Source: Tieghemiomyces parasiticus (lineage: Eukaryota > Kickxellomycota > Dimargaritomycetes > Dimargaritales > Dimargaritaceae). From it: a stretch of DNA of 64,000 bases. Location of the stretch: contig JANBPT010000062.1 in NCBI GenBank assembly GCA_027575765.1, positions 22,937-86,936 of the forward strand, given 5' to 3'. Position 1 is the stretch's first letter; each line of letters starts with the position of its first letter. Both the position numbers and the translations under genes were made by a program. Below the pieces are notes generated by a model that was given only the letters and a program-made list of their open reading frames with translations, searched no databases and was not told the DNA's origin. This document shows positions 22,201 through 34,223 of this stretch, piece after piece.

Positions 22201-24319
22201 TGGCTTTCCCTGCAACCTGTACCGCCACTGGGACACAAATATATATATCCCTGCATGGTGACATCCGTTTGGGGTTAGAGGGTTGAGGTCGGCGCTGCAG
22301 TTCGTTACAGGAGGGAGTGGGTAATAGTGCAGGCTCGCGGACCAGCTAGAGAACACCTTGCTCGTACCATGTACAGCCATCGTCTCGCTTCCTAACCTTG
22401 CCGGCCAATAGGTTACATGCTGCCTAATTTCTTCCCTGGCCCAGGACGAGCTCTGGGGGACGCTCTAATCGTCCAGTCCAGCATGTCGTCACTCACGCGC
22501 GTTCAGCAACACCCTCATTAAATGCCACTGGTGTGCGGGGACGATTCCCATCTGTCACCACTGGGACTTTTTAACTGTCGCCCAGCAGGGATCGACGCTA
22601 ATTAGTCACCAGCCCTAAGTTATTTAGTATCTCTCTGCTTACCCGCCCACGGACGTTCACCACTCCCATCAATTCTCAGTCTACGTTGGATGTGCTCGAC
22701 CACTTCCCAACCGACCAACCACCACACCTCCCCCCCACCTCGTTCCAGCCTACAGTACTTTTTACGTTGTAAGCTGATTCCCTTTTTCCACCCTCTCCTC
22801 TAGCAGCTATAGCTGGCCTCCCTACTGTACCCTGGGCCCACGACAGTTGGAGTATACTCCTGTATGCTACCTTACAAAAATAGGAAGGTAGGTGGCATGA
22901 GGGTTGAAGGAATATGGTGAACGAGGCCGCGTGCTAGGCCCGAATTATCCCCCTTGCGTATTCGTTCGCTACAGAATTATACTTGGTCTTGCCATCAGGG
23001 ATGAATCTGCTTTGAGACCACACATCGGTAACCATACCTGGGACTGCTTAGATACCCATATATTTTTTTCCACCTTTCCCTCTCTCGCCTTTCTTCTTCT
23101 TCTTTATTTTATTTTAATCAGCACATTTATAGCTTCAGCGGTCTGCCCGTGCTGCCACTCTTCTGAACCGCACCAAAGCGGAGATTGAAAAAAAGGTGGT
23201 GCCAACTCCACAGGAAATCCACCACAACAAGCCGTTTGCGTGTAAGTGTGTGGCTCGGCAGCGGTCTTCCCGGCTCTAGTTGCCGCTTTGGGATCCCTGC
23301 CCCCTCCTTCATCATGCGTCCGAAACTTCATACACCGTTATGTATACATGCAAAAATACAACACCCAATCCAAACATGACATTGCCGGAGAAACGATGTT
23401 ACCATTGGGAACGTCCTGGCCACCGCTACTGTAACCGCCCAATATAAATATACATAAGGGATAGAGGGCGGGCGGGCATGATTCAGCCCAACTGGATTGG
23501 CCATGAGGTGAGCGAGGGCTTCGACGCCGTCACGTAGCACAGTCGGCCATCCCGTCGGTAGCGTCTGAGGCCAATAGGCCTGAAGGTTGTAAGGAGGGTA
23601 AGAGGATACCTAAGCTACCATGGCCTCAGCCGCCACGCAATGGCTGATTATGGCGGCGGCGGCGGCCGGGGTCCTCTAGGATATACTGGTACTGCCAAAC
23701 CCCTTGTTGGATGGCACCAGGGCTTCCATGGTGGAGTGGTTGACCCCCCCTCCTCCAGCCACCCTATAGGTCTTTGCAACGTTGCGAAAGATACTTTTGA
23801 AAAATACTGAACGAGGATGCTGGGTTCCCTCAACGGCTTTAGCGACTCAGCATCCCCCCCCCACACACACAGGCACACATACCAACACCCCCACACATAG
23901 TACGTCTGGACCCAGAGGTTTCCCTAATTCAGACCACCCGAATATCGGCCTTGTCGGCACATGACTGTTATTCCATGGGAACAGCCCCCCCCCCCATTTT
24001 CTCAGAGCACAGGTCACAAAAGTGTGGCCCGTGCCTCCGTTGTTAGACGGGGCAGCCTGACCAGCGGAGTGAGAGAAGTCCCGGGCCCGGACCTTTTATT
24101 TACTTATATAGCTATAATGCGCAAGGCCGCGTAATAGCGAGACGAATCAGGGTTTCACGTTTCCTAAATAGGGTCAAATTGGCCGCTTGGTTTGTCCGAG
24201 AGGCTGGTTTCATTTATTAGGCACATGCAATCCAGTGACGGCCCCGCAAAAACACACTCACATATAGTAGCGAGGTGGCGTCAGCCATGGTCGGGAGTCT
24301 GACGTGAAGCCTACGGGAT
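19234..24319. other. Long spacer without a recognised gene
   Basis: The part 19234-20300 looks like the pyrimidine-rich leader of the minus-strand gene at 18514-19233, with a CA repeat at 20215-20229. Further right, one exon-like segment on the plus strand (23133-23241, preceded by a pyrimidine tract and TTATAG, followed by GTAAGT) could belong to an unrecognised spliced gene. No other exon could be supported. GGC triplets at 23651-23667 and C/CA-rich runs near 23856-23905 are simple repeats. Confidence 0.5.
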
Positions 24320-27300
24320 CTAATCTACGCGGAAGATACCGAGCATACCAGACCGGTACTCGTTAAACTCTACCTCCGTAACGTTACCCGGGACCAGAAA
24401 TTGGATGGTCATGCCGTCGGGCGTGACCAGCCCGTTTCCACCCTCAGCACCACCACCGCCACCACTACTACTGCCGGAACGGCCGCGGGACGTCGACGCC
24501 CACGCCCCACCAGCAACTTTCGCGCTGCCACCCCGTCGGTCCGGGCGTTTCGCATCCCCACTACTGCCGGACCGGCTCGTATCCACCGGTTCGCGGTTAG
24601 CCAACAGACCCTGGGTGTAGCTGGTCAGGAACCCCTTGACGCACTTGTAGACCATATCGCAGCGCCGGCGGAGGTAGGTCTCAGGACTGACAGGAGCCGC
24701 CAGGGTGGTATCCGAGTCGACCAGCAGGGCCGCCGGATCGGCCAGAAGGTGTGGGGTTAGCGTCAGCGTCTGGATCTTATGGCGAGTCGTGGCGTCCAGG
24801 ATCCGCACCAATCCTTGGCACTCCACGGTTTGCTGCGAGAACATTCCCGACGTCGTGGCCGTGGTCGTCGACTTGGCCCAGACCGGGGGCGCGTCGAGGA
24901 CCAGGTGGAAAACCACATGGACCATGGGCAGATTAGAATGCCGGGTGATAAACACGTCGCCGGGTCGGACAGTTCTGTTAGCCGCGGCGAGCTGGCGGTG
25001 GACGCGACCCAGCTGCGCCTGGACCGAAGGGAAGTGGTAGTCGGTGGACCGATGGCAGTGTCCAAAGAACTGTCGGTTGGCCGTGTTACCCAAGTAGTAG
25101 CACCGGACCTCGGGATCGTCCACGGTGGTGGTATTTGAAGGTACCGCCGTGGTGTTGTCCCAGTCCTGCGGAGTGAGGACAAGGACGAGCGCATGAAGGG
25201 CCGGCGAGTAAATGGACGTCGCGGTCTGCGCCCGAACGGCCGTGGCCTGCGCCGGGTGACCCGGGAATCGCAAGAAGGTGTCCAGGTGCTGGGCACTGAG
25301 GCGCAGGTGATGGGTGAGCGGCACGGGTTTGCCCATCGAGATGCTGAAATCGTCCAGGAAGGACATGTGCTGCAGTTCCTCGGCCACCGCCGCCGCGACG
25401 TCCTCCGTTCCGTCATCATAGTCGTCGTCCTGGTCCCCAACCTCCGGTGGTGAAATGGAGTCGGTAGTGGTATCAGTGGAGAGGGCCGGCGGGTCCACGG
25501 TAAAGGACGGCCGCTTAGAAGTTACTGGGGTGGCGTTCAGCCGGAACCACGGTCGCGGCGGCGGGGTCTGGGTACCGGTGGTGGCCAGCTGGACCCGCAG
25601 CCGGTTGATCCAGGCACGGGAGAGTCGCATCAGGGTCAAGGCCAGCTGCACAGCCGCTTCGCCGTCTGTGTACAGGGCAAAACGGTCAGCGCGCTGCCGC
25701 AGTTCCTTGCTACAGGGGGCAGGGGTAACTGGTTCGGTTGTGGGGGCCGTTTCTGTTGTGGTAGTACCGATGCCAACGACGACGGGACTACCAGGCGAGG
25801 TGAGTATCAGGGCGGAGTCCGCCAGGGTCGGCGACTTTTGTATAGTCTCCATTGGTTCTATAGACCTAGCTGGTACCCGGGTGTCGTCCAGTGGGACGAA
25901 CGCTTCGCCGTTAGGTAGCATGGGAGAGGCCAGCGGACCGAGCGAGCCACCACCGCCCTGCGGGGTGGCCGTCCCAGATACTGGATTAGAGGGGAACGGC
26001 GAGGCACTGGCAGTCGGACTGAACGTTGCCACCGATGGCGATGACCCGCCGGATTCATCAGAACCGGCATACAGATGGGCCATGATGGACAGGGCTCGCG
26101 GAGACTTTTGGCGATGGAAATTGATGATATCGGGTTTCGTGACCAGGACATTGACGGCGCGGTCCATGTCGCCCTGGTAGAGCTGTAACGAGGTGATGGA
26201 CTGCTCGCGCTCGAATCCCATCTCCGTGAGCGCATGGATCTGTAGGGCGTATTGTCGACAGAAGCTGTCATAATCGAGCTGCTCGTCACCGTCCGCCGAG
26301 GGGTCGCTTGGCATGGATTTGTTCAGCGCGACTGCATCCGGCAAGGTGGGTGACGGGGGTTCGAGGGGTCGGAGGGTGGTCAGGTCCAGCAGCTGGGTGA
26401 GCTGGGCCAGGGCCCGGGCCACCACGGAGCGGGCGCCGGGGGCGGGCCCCGGTTGAGTCGGATCGTCTGCCCGGTCAGTGATTTGGATCTGGTAGTTGCG
26501 GTAGAGCGCGGTGACGAGGGTTCGGTAGTCGCTCCGCTGGACCTGCCGGGTCTCCTCGAGTAACTTATCCCAGACAAAGTCGAGGGTGGCCGGATTGTCA
26601 ATGTTACTCAAATAGCCCTGGAGTAGCGAGTCGGTCAGGTTAGGGGCTGGATCGCGGCGCCGGCGTCTACGTACCGTTATTTTTGTGTGTGTGTGTGTTT
26701 GGGACCGACGATGAAGTTTAAGTGTGACGGGTCGGAGGTTAGAGACAAGAGCTTCTGGTCAACGCGTATTGGAATGGGCCACCACCACAACCTAAGGCTG
26801 GTTGGGCCGGTAATAGAGTATAGGTAACACCTGCCAGCTTCAAACCTACCTTTGCGGGCGGGTCGGTTGACAAAAGCGAGCCTTCTCGGCCCACAGCCGC
26901 TCCATTACCGTAGCATTGTAGGCCTCGATCTCGAGTAGGGTGTCAAAAAGTTCCGGTAAGGGAGCACGGGTAATGGCGGCATAGGCCTCAGGGAAGGGGT
27001 CATGTAAGGCGGTCTTTGGGTCGCGCGGAGCGGTGGCCAGGTACTGGCGGGCCAGAGCTGGAGCCAAAGGGGGCTGAGGCACTAAGGCTTGGAGGGTGGT
27101 CTGCCGCGCCGCCTTCACCGTTGCCTCTAAGCACGCTTGGACGAGCCCATGCAGCCGGCCGTGAAGGTAGGCCGGGATGCAGTACTTGGTCAGGAACTGC
27201 TGGACCACGTCCAGAACCAGCTGGTTCTGCTTGATGGTCAGGGCCGCGGCCTGGACGCGAAGCTCGGCCAGAAAAGACGGCGGAGTTTCCAGGGCCGTTC

Positions 27301-27502
27301 CATTGCCCGGTTCGCCCTCCACGCGGTCAGACGGGCTCCTGCTGACGCCGACTACGACCCCAGCCGGCGGGCATTCGCTGTCGTCCTCGAGGGTGGCGTT
27401 GATGTGGAACTCGAAGGGGTCATTGGCCGCTAGGCAGGGTTGGTCGACCGTTAGGGACGGGAACAGGACGGTTAAGTCCCGCGGGGCAACCGTGTACGGC
27501 AT
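24320..27502 (-). CDS. FERRY3/C12orf4 homologue with UBA-like segment (two exons)
   Basis: Proposed exons: 27502-26850 (ATG at 27502) and 26666-24320, with a 183 bp GT-AG intron that keeps phase; about 999 residues. The C-terminus is clearly that of C12orf4/FERRY subunit 3 (formerly a DUF family): an ITRHSNL..VHVVFHL block around residue 790, an RRR.DMVYKCVKGF block about 90 residues later, and a final IQFLVPG..GIFRV end. In animals this protein belongs to the five-subunit FERRY complex, which links mRNAs to Rab5 early endosomes. Exon 1 carries a conserved-looking helical region ending in coiled sequence. Residues about 359-394 (MGFEREQSI..L....GDMDRAVN) look like a UBA domain. Long Ser/Thr/Pro linkers separate the blocks. 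The exact acceptor is inferred; other AG sites break the frame. Confidence 0.83.
26684..26698. repeat. TG microsatellite inside the FERRY3 intron
   Basis: A (TG)n run on the plus strand, a CA tract on the transcribed sense, about 15-30 bases upstream of the proposed intron acceptor. Confidence 0.85.
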
Positions 27503-28861
27503 CGTCCCGAACAGAAAGGGGGGGTGGGGAAGGCGTGGTTAAGTGTGACCCCACGGTCGTCGATGGAAATGGCGTCGCGCAAGTCAGGTGGAATTTGAAT
27601 ATCCTTGGGCGGCGACGCTAGATGGAGAGGTGAGGAAAGGTGAAGGATGCCGTCAGGACAGGGAAAAATCCTGCCACGGTCAGCGCGGCAGGAATAAAGG
27701 GCGGTCGTACAGGTTTACTAGGGTTAGAAACCAGGACAAACATGGGAAAGTGGCGAACTGTTGGCCTGGCCAAGTTATGAGCGTAGCGGTGTCCTGGCGG
27801 GGTCGCGAAACGGACATGCACATGGTTCCTTTCCTTCTTTTTTTTTTCTCTAAATGTTTTTTCGTAAGGCCCTAGCGTCCCAGTCCAACGGGTGGCCCTG
27901 CCGTTGGGGTATAGACGGGACTGGCCAGATGCATGTAGCCCCCCACCACCTGCGAAAACGGGTAGACTGTTGGACACGGACCGACCGCTACTGCGGGACA
28001 GGGGCGCCGTGCCAGTCCACTCTAAATATTATGGTACAGTAGGCGGGTTCTTCTTGGGCTACCTTCTCAGCTACGAGCCGGTCACCCCCAGACAGTCGAC
28101 TCGAGACTAAGCTACCGTGGGTACACAGTCTGAGGCTTCGCTCTGGGCGGCCATAACATTGCGATACACAGTCCCATGTAGGTGAGCTAGAGGCCGTACC
28201 GGATTTTACTGTGCTATAATTTCGGCAGGATGCAAATAGAGTTGGATAGGGGAGGGTACATGATCGATGCACCGCCACAGATGTCAGGGTGGCCTGCGGA
28301 GTCCAGCGTCGACCGCCCCGTCCGCCTGTCACCTTCGCGAGAGTAACTCAGGGACACAATTGGGCGCGTGCGTGTGAGCCGGTTGGTAAGGAAGATAGCC
28401 GGCGTTGTACGGCTTGACTTGTATTGAGGCATGCAGGTGGGGCAGGGGAGTAAGGCTACAAAAAAAAGGATAGGAAGCCATAATAAAAGTGATCTACAGG
28501 GCAGGGGGGCTACGTACGGAGTCCTATCTAGGCTAATCAATAGCTGGCGAAGGTGTATGCGTGTGCGGGGGGGGGGAGGGGATGGTGGGAACCTCGGAAA
28601 GCAGGGTGATGGCGGCCGTTAGATAGAGGAAGGGCAGGTTCACAACCAAACTCAGGAGCCAAGTTAAGAAACAACAAGGATGCAGCAGCCCATGAGGCAC
28701 GGGTAGAAGGTTCTGGGCAGAGGGGATGCAAAGTAGGACAAGAACAGGTAGTGGGCACCAGATGGTGAGTGATGCAGAGATGGGTGGAAGAAGAGGGAGG
28801 AGGGAACGGTGCAGGGGATGGGGAGACTCGTCATCTCGGGCCAGGCGGATACCCAGCCGGC
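27503..28861. other. Spacer between FERRY3 and the Sly41-type transporter
   Basis: Contains the FERRY3 promoter and the 3' flank of the transporter gene. No coding exon recognised; short frames only. A poly-G run lies near 28566-28576. Confidence 0.6.
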
Positions 28862-30040
28862 CTATTTGGTCTTGGCTTTGTAGGCGGTAGTGGGCAAGAT
28901 GTAGTCATCGTAGCAGTTGACCTTCGTCTCCTTCTTGTTCACGTCCATCTTGGCGCGGTCGTAGAGGTAAAGGCCGACGAAGGTGAGGACGATACCGGCC
29001 GCTTGGACGGCACCGACAGGCTGCTGGAACCACAGGATGGCCATGACGATGACAAACACGCGCTTGAGTAGGCTGCTGATGGAGAAGGACACGGCGCTGG
29101 TCAGGGACAGTACGGTCACCGAGAGCACGCACTGGGCGAAGTGGGTGAGTCCGTTCACCACCATGAACCCCGCCGCCCTCGTCAGGCGCGGGGCGTGGGA
29201 CGTTGGGGTCGCGTTGTCGGAGGAGTGGAATACGCCCAGGAACATAATGTCGTGGCCCTCGGCGTAGTACCACACGGGGAACATGAGCGCGAAGGCCATC
29301 CACGAGCAGTAGAACAGGTAGTTGGTCTTGTCCAGGGACTTTTTGATATGCGCCGGCACGTTGTCGTTGAACACGTACTTCTTGGAAAAGATATTCTGGG
29401 CGACGCAGACGAGGGTGGACAGCAGGGCGGAGAAGAGACCCAGCAGGCTGGAGCTGAGTTCGAAGGAGCACGCCAGCATGACCCCGCAGGTCAGCGGTAC
29501 CAATGACGTGTAGACCTGTGTCGAGTAACGCACCTGAAACAGGAGACGGTAAGCGGCCACGGTGAAGAGCGGCGACAGGGCCTTGATGGTGTGTACCACG
29601 CTCACCGGGACGTGGGCGATGGCCACCGACGACAGCAGATGGGCGAAGATAGTGAAGACGCACACGGGCAGAATGAGGGCCAGGAGGGCCCCATTCAGCG
29701 GTTGGATACGCGTCCGGCCGGTCAGGCGGGCATAGAGGTAGCAGAACACGCCCACAAAGGCGAACTGGAAATAGGTCAGGGTGACCGGGTACCGGAAGTC
29801 AATGAGGATCTGTTTGCCCGAGTTGTTGGTGAGGGATGACGAGAGGTACCAGGCCAGGCAGGTCGTAACGAACACAAAGTTCTCCTGGAACTTTCCCCGC
29901 AGGAACTGCAGACCGACCAAGGGTCGTTGCAGTAACGAGGCAGATGACCATCCATTCTGGAAGTACCGGTCGTACCGGCCCGGCTGGACCTTGAAGGCCA
30001 GCTCGGAAGGAGACTTGCGGAGGAGTGGCTCGTAGGCCAT
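28862..30040 (-). CDS. Triose-phosphate-transporter family protein, Sly41 type
   Basis: A 392-residue polytopic membrane protein. The ATG at 30040-30038 is preferred; the frame is open 43 codons further but that stretch is proline-rich leader DNA. About nine to ten hydrophobic segments span residues 70-370, with the TPT/DMT hallmarks VVHTIKALSPLFTV, PLTCGVMLA, QNIFSKK and a late SSLLKRVFVIVMAI segment. The order and wording fit the yeast Sly41 branch, whose overexpression bypasses Ypt1 loss in ER-Golgi transport; the transported solute (phosphorylated sugar or similar) is not known. Expected in ER or Golgi membranes. The upstream DNA is a long pyrimidine-rich leader on the coding strand. Confidence 0.9.
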   Translation of the reverse strand: MAYEPLLRKSPSELAFKVQPGRYDRYFQNGWSSASLLQRPLVGLQFLRGKFQENFVFVTTCLAWYLSSSLTNNSGKQILIDFRYPVTLTYFQFAFVGVFCYLYARLTGRTRIQPLNGALLALILPVCVFTIFAHLLSSVAIAHVPVSVVHTIKALSPLFTVAAYRLLFQVRYSTQVYTSLVPLTCGVMLACSFELSSSLLGLFSALLSTLVCVAQNIFSKKYVFNDNVPAHIKKSLDKTNYLFYCSWMAFALMFPVWYYAEGHDIMFLGVFHSSDNATPTSHAPRLTRAAGFMVVNGLTHFAQCVLSVTVLSLTSAVSFSISSLLKRVFVIVMAILWFQQPVGAVQAAGIVLTFVGLYLYDRAKMDVNKKETKVNCYDDYILPTTAYKAKTK

Positions 30041-32193
30041 GGCGGGGCGTGGGTCGAGGGAGGAAGGGGACGGCGGCCAAATGAAGGGGGAGGTGGGGTG
30101 GGAGGAGGGAGGGCGGAATTGCAATGGAAGCGAATGCGCAATATCGCCGGCAGATGGGCGAGAGGACAATAGAGCCGTCGACGGGCGAGACTAGAAACCA
30201 AGGGTGTGGCTTGCGTCAATATCTGACACTCGTCAACAGTACAGCTAGGGGAACCGGCTAAAACAGCGTGCCTAGCAAACCCAAACAATACAGACAACTG
30301 GTCGGCGGCGGAATGCGGGGGGGGGGAGAGCAGAGGGTCGGGCGACAAGGTGTTAACGATGATAGGGCAACAGGAAGGAGGAGGGGAGGTGGCGGGTTGA
30401 AGTGCGGACCTAGATAGGACCGATAACGCTGGTGGAGAGATAAGGAGGAGGTGCCCCTAGAGCGCGGCGGATTGGTCAGTAAGGTTGGGGCCAGTGGCGG
30501 AGAGTCGGCGGTGGAGCGGGAGGGACTAGGCTGAGGGCTAATGCGAATGAGATATTGAGGAGTCGTTAAGTGCAACCGTAGAGTTGAAATGAGCTGCGAG
30601 AATGGCTGGTGGAAGGGTCGGCGCCTTTGACAGAGGCGATGTGCAGTAAGTTCGACGGATGGCCGAAGGGTCGAAGTGGCAGTCCGATGTGCGAAGGACG
30701 ATGCAAGCAAAAAGAGGCTGGCGGGAAAGTGTGCGGAGCGAAATGGAGCCGTGTGTAGCCGGGAGTTGGGTGTACTGGTTACGGCTGTCGATCTATGCTC
30801 CGCCGTTGGCTCCTCCCTTCGTCCTCGTTACCACCTCAAAAAAAAAGCTTCCGCCAACCAGATACCTGCGTCTGGCCACAGGAGGCTGGGGGGTGGGACG
30901 AGCATAGAGCGCGGCACGGCGGCAGAGGGCAAAGGATATTGGCCGGCTTGCGCCTGGTCGCACAAAGTGGAGGGAGGAGGATTCTCTCAAAGACGTCAGA
31001 GAAAGGAGAGGCGGTAGGTCCACAAAGCTCAAATCTACAGAGCAATGGGCGAGGTTCTAATGTGCTCGGTCACGCGCTACTGCGGGGCCATACCGACGCG
31101 GGCGGGACATGGCCGCCCCACCTAGGGGGCCAACCCAGACGGCCATCATAACAACCTTCCGCTTATGCTTCTCTAGAACTGGCCGCTGGGTAAGCTCACC
31201 CAGGTACTCATGACCCCCGCCAACCAGTCCAAGGATAGGCCGAAAGCTATGCAGCCCAAGCCGGAGGGGCATCCTAAGGGCCATACCGGGCCACGGTGTG
31301 TGTGTGCACCTCTTTTATACTAACCTCATGTCCTCCATCTAGTGCCGGCAATTGTGCAACCGGTGACGATAGCAGCCCCTCGCACTTCCTGTCCCATACC
31401 GATGCCTCCGAATCTAAATATAGGACCTGGCGTTCACTATCCGATGGCCACAGTCTCTTATAATAATGGCGTCCCCCCCACTCACTCCAGCCACCCGCTA
31501 TCTCGGAACCCACCATCTGCCAGATACCGTTTGTCACTGTAGCGCTCTACAATTTGTCGATGCCACCGTTCCTCACGGCCTGAGAGGAAAGACACAGCGG
31601 TCGGCCCCGATTAACCCCGCCATTTACACTGGGCCAACTAGATGAGGGAGGGTTCCCGGCGGCGAGGGGTTTAAAGAAGCGGAAGGCCTTTCGGTACCAA
31701 GGGTTCCGGTTTCATACTCGAGTCTGCTGGTCCCCACCACGGACAGCGAAGTGGCAGTTCACTGACGGGCCACTGACCTTCGTGTACCACACAAGACCTA
31801 TGGCTGTCTGTCCATTCATTTAAACTTCGCTTCGACCTACCACGCCTTCCCAATTGCATTAGACCTCCTCCCTTCCCCTCAAGGTTGCATCACCCTGCTC
31901 TCCTGTTAACACTTCACTGGCCGTAGTGTCACACCATCTGTACGCCCGCTCCCATAGTATCCGACCAAGCTTGGGCTGACGGGAGGTATCACAGCCTTCC
32001 CTTTTCAATTTTCTTATACAGGCCCAACCTCCACGGCGCCGTTGAAAAAAAACCGCACCCTAAGTATTCGGCTACAGATTTGATCGTATATAATCATTGT
32101 AGATTCGCACCTATTTGCCTATCCGTTCACGCATACCTCACTCTTTTTGCTATTGACGCTTACCAGGGCTACCGTTGACCGCCGGCCTCTTAA
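30041..32193. other. Divergent intergenic region
   Basis: The region 30041-30760 is pyrimidine-rich on the minus strand and is taken as the leader of the transporter gene. The remainder to 32193 precedes the plus-strand F-box-like gene. A proline-rich open segment at 31340-31542 (+), starting after CTAG, could be an exon but has no recognisable homology. Nothing else was identified. Confidence 0.55.
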
Positions 32194-32194
32194 G

Positions 32195-32203
32195 TTATAT
32201 AAC
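32195..32203 (+). promoter_or_regulatory. TATA-like element upstream of the F-box-like gene
   Basis: A TTATATAAC stretch 92 bp upstream of the ATG at 32295, which sits in a good CACC context. A second AT-rich run lies near 32086. Confidence 0.4.
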
Positions 32204-32294
32204 GAATCACTGCCCGACACTCTTACACGTTTCCTTGGATCTTGGTTTTCATATTTGCATCCAAAAACCAAACCAGAGTAAAAGACCTTCCACC

Positions 32295-33903
32295 ATGAAG
32301 TGGCCTCTAGTTCTTAGCACCGGCTTGGCCTTATTTTACTCCTTGGCCGAGGCCATTCCAGTTAACCAGAAGGGACTCACCGGTCTTCCGGCGGAGTTAG
32401 GCCATCTTATCTGTGAGCACCTCAGCTACCAAGAGATGAACCAACTCAAAAGGGCCTGTCGATCCACGCACTACATGGCGTCAACTATGATGAATAGCCA
32501 AGACCACAAGGTAGGTACCAGTGAACAACACAAAAAGGGAACTACATGTCAGACACTAGTGGAGGGAGGCTCGCTCGTCTTGTCGTATGGCTATCCCGAG
32601 CGGTGTTTGTAAAGTACATAATTCCGACCGCGTCATGTTAACCTCTCCTCACCAACCACTTCGTCGCAACACGAATGATTTCCTACCACCCTCACCTCTC
32701 CCCGACCCTTAGGCTCTCGACGACTACGCAGGTATTCTGCACGCTGCCCTGCCTGTGACCCCCGACTATTCAACCCAACCCCACCCCAGCCCCCGATTCT
32801 TATCCCGCGTGATCCAGACGATACGTGAAACCTTCTATACCCCAGACCGAACGTCACCGCCTCCGATCCCCCTCGCCCTTCCATCAACGCACCTTCGGCC
32901 CGTCCTGGAGCCCCTTATTAGGGCCCTATTCTACCCGGAATTTATCGTCCGGGCCATGTACAAGTATGGGATCACACCCTTGGGGAACTACGACCAGAAC
33001 AGGATGGAAATGGTATGGGAGGACTACCCGCGTCGCAACGAAAATTATGGTGACCAACATACGGCGAAGCCGGAGAACCCGCGACGGCACGAGGACTGGT
33101 TTTTCCGGTTCGGACAAGAGTCAGGGGTCCTGTCCGCCCAGTTCATTGCCGCTCTGCCGGAGAGCCGGCGTATCAACGATCAAGCCAGGCCGATCACTCT
33201 CACCTCTGCACCCCTACGTACGGCCCTGGAGCAGGATCCCATGGCCGCTGCCCTGCAGAGTGGCCACACCCCGTTCCTGATCAGCCTGACTAAATACCTC
33301 ACCGCTCCAGGGTTCGAAATGACTCTACAGGAGCTACTGCCACAGGTGATCCCGCCGGCCCATCTTGAATTGGCCCGTAAGTTTCTTCTACCCAGCTCTA
33401 GCCTCGAGTCCAACCTAAACCATCTGATCCAAACCCATGTCCCAAGAGCCATGGTGGCGGGACTCGCTGGGCTGGGTCACCTTCAGCTGCTGCACGATTT
33501 TATCGCCGCGTACGACCCCAGAGGCACTCGACACCTGGCCGTAACTAACCCAGTCAGTAAGGGTCCAGAACCCGTTGACATTCTGCACCCGTGGCTGGTT
33601 ACTGCTGCCGTCGCGGCCGCCCAGGCTAACCAGATGGGGGTTCTCAAGGCCCTGGATTCACTGCTCCCTAACAATGAACGCCAGATGGCGCTGACCGCGG
33701 TGATCAACCTTAAGTGGTGGGAGGCCAAGGACCACCTATGTAGCCTACGTAGTTACACTGGCTCACAGTGTGCGACTAAAAGTGAGGGGTACATTGCATA
33801 CGGGGCACAGGCTGGTCGCTACTTTGACAACTACGGTCCGGTGTATTTTAGAAGAAACATAGGCATCTCCTACCACCACTACGGGCCCATGCATGGTGAT
33901 TAG
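32295..33903 (+). CDS. Predicted secreted protein with F-box-like segment (two exons)
   Basis: Exons 32295-32510 and 32713-33903 joined by a 202 bp GTAGGT...TTAG intron in phase 0; 468 residues. The start sits in CACC-ATG. Residues 1-21 form a signal peptide (Lys-Trp, then a Leu/Ala/Phe core, ending LAEA). Residues about 28-62 read like an F-box: L..LP.ELG.LI...LS...M..LKRACR. The remaining 400 residues are helical with repeated alanine/leucine-rich stretches reminiscent of degenerate ankyrin-like repeats, plus a Tyr/His-rich C-terminus. I do not recognise a family. The pairing of a secretion signal with an F-box is odd, because F-box proteins work with Skp1 in the cytosol or nucleus. An effector delivered into another organism, or a repurposed fold, are the two obvious readings; both are inference. 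Confidence 0.72.
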
Positions 33904-34000
33904 GTGAGAGTATAGGCTGGGCTGGACACCTCACTGACATTACCTTACCTAGACCCCTCTACCTTGAAGGCAGGCCATCTTCCTCCACGACACTGTGTAT

Positions 34001-34006
34001 AATAAA
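34001..34006 (+). terminator. AATAAA polyadenylation signal
   Basis: A perfect hexamer 98 bp after the stop of the F-box-like gene, in AT-rich DNA shared with the convergent PAP2 gene. Confidence 0.6.
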
Positions 34007-34223
34007 CATTAAAATGCACCTAGCCATCTAGAGTACTGCTGATGAGATGCTTAGCAAAACCTACAGAACATAAAGTGGGCTAAACGTCGAGAAAAAAAGG
34101 GGTGGGGTTGATTATATATTATAAACAAAAATGCGGTAGAATGATATGAGGGAACAGAGAGTGATAGGACGTGAATTTCCAATCAACAGTGATTATAAAC
34201 TTTTTTTTTAAAAAAAAGGTAAT

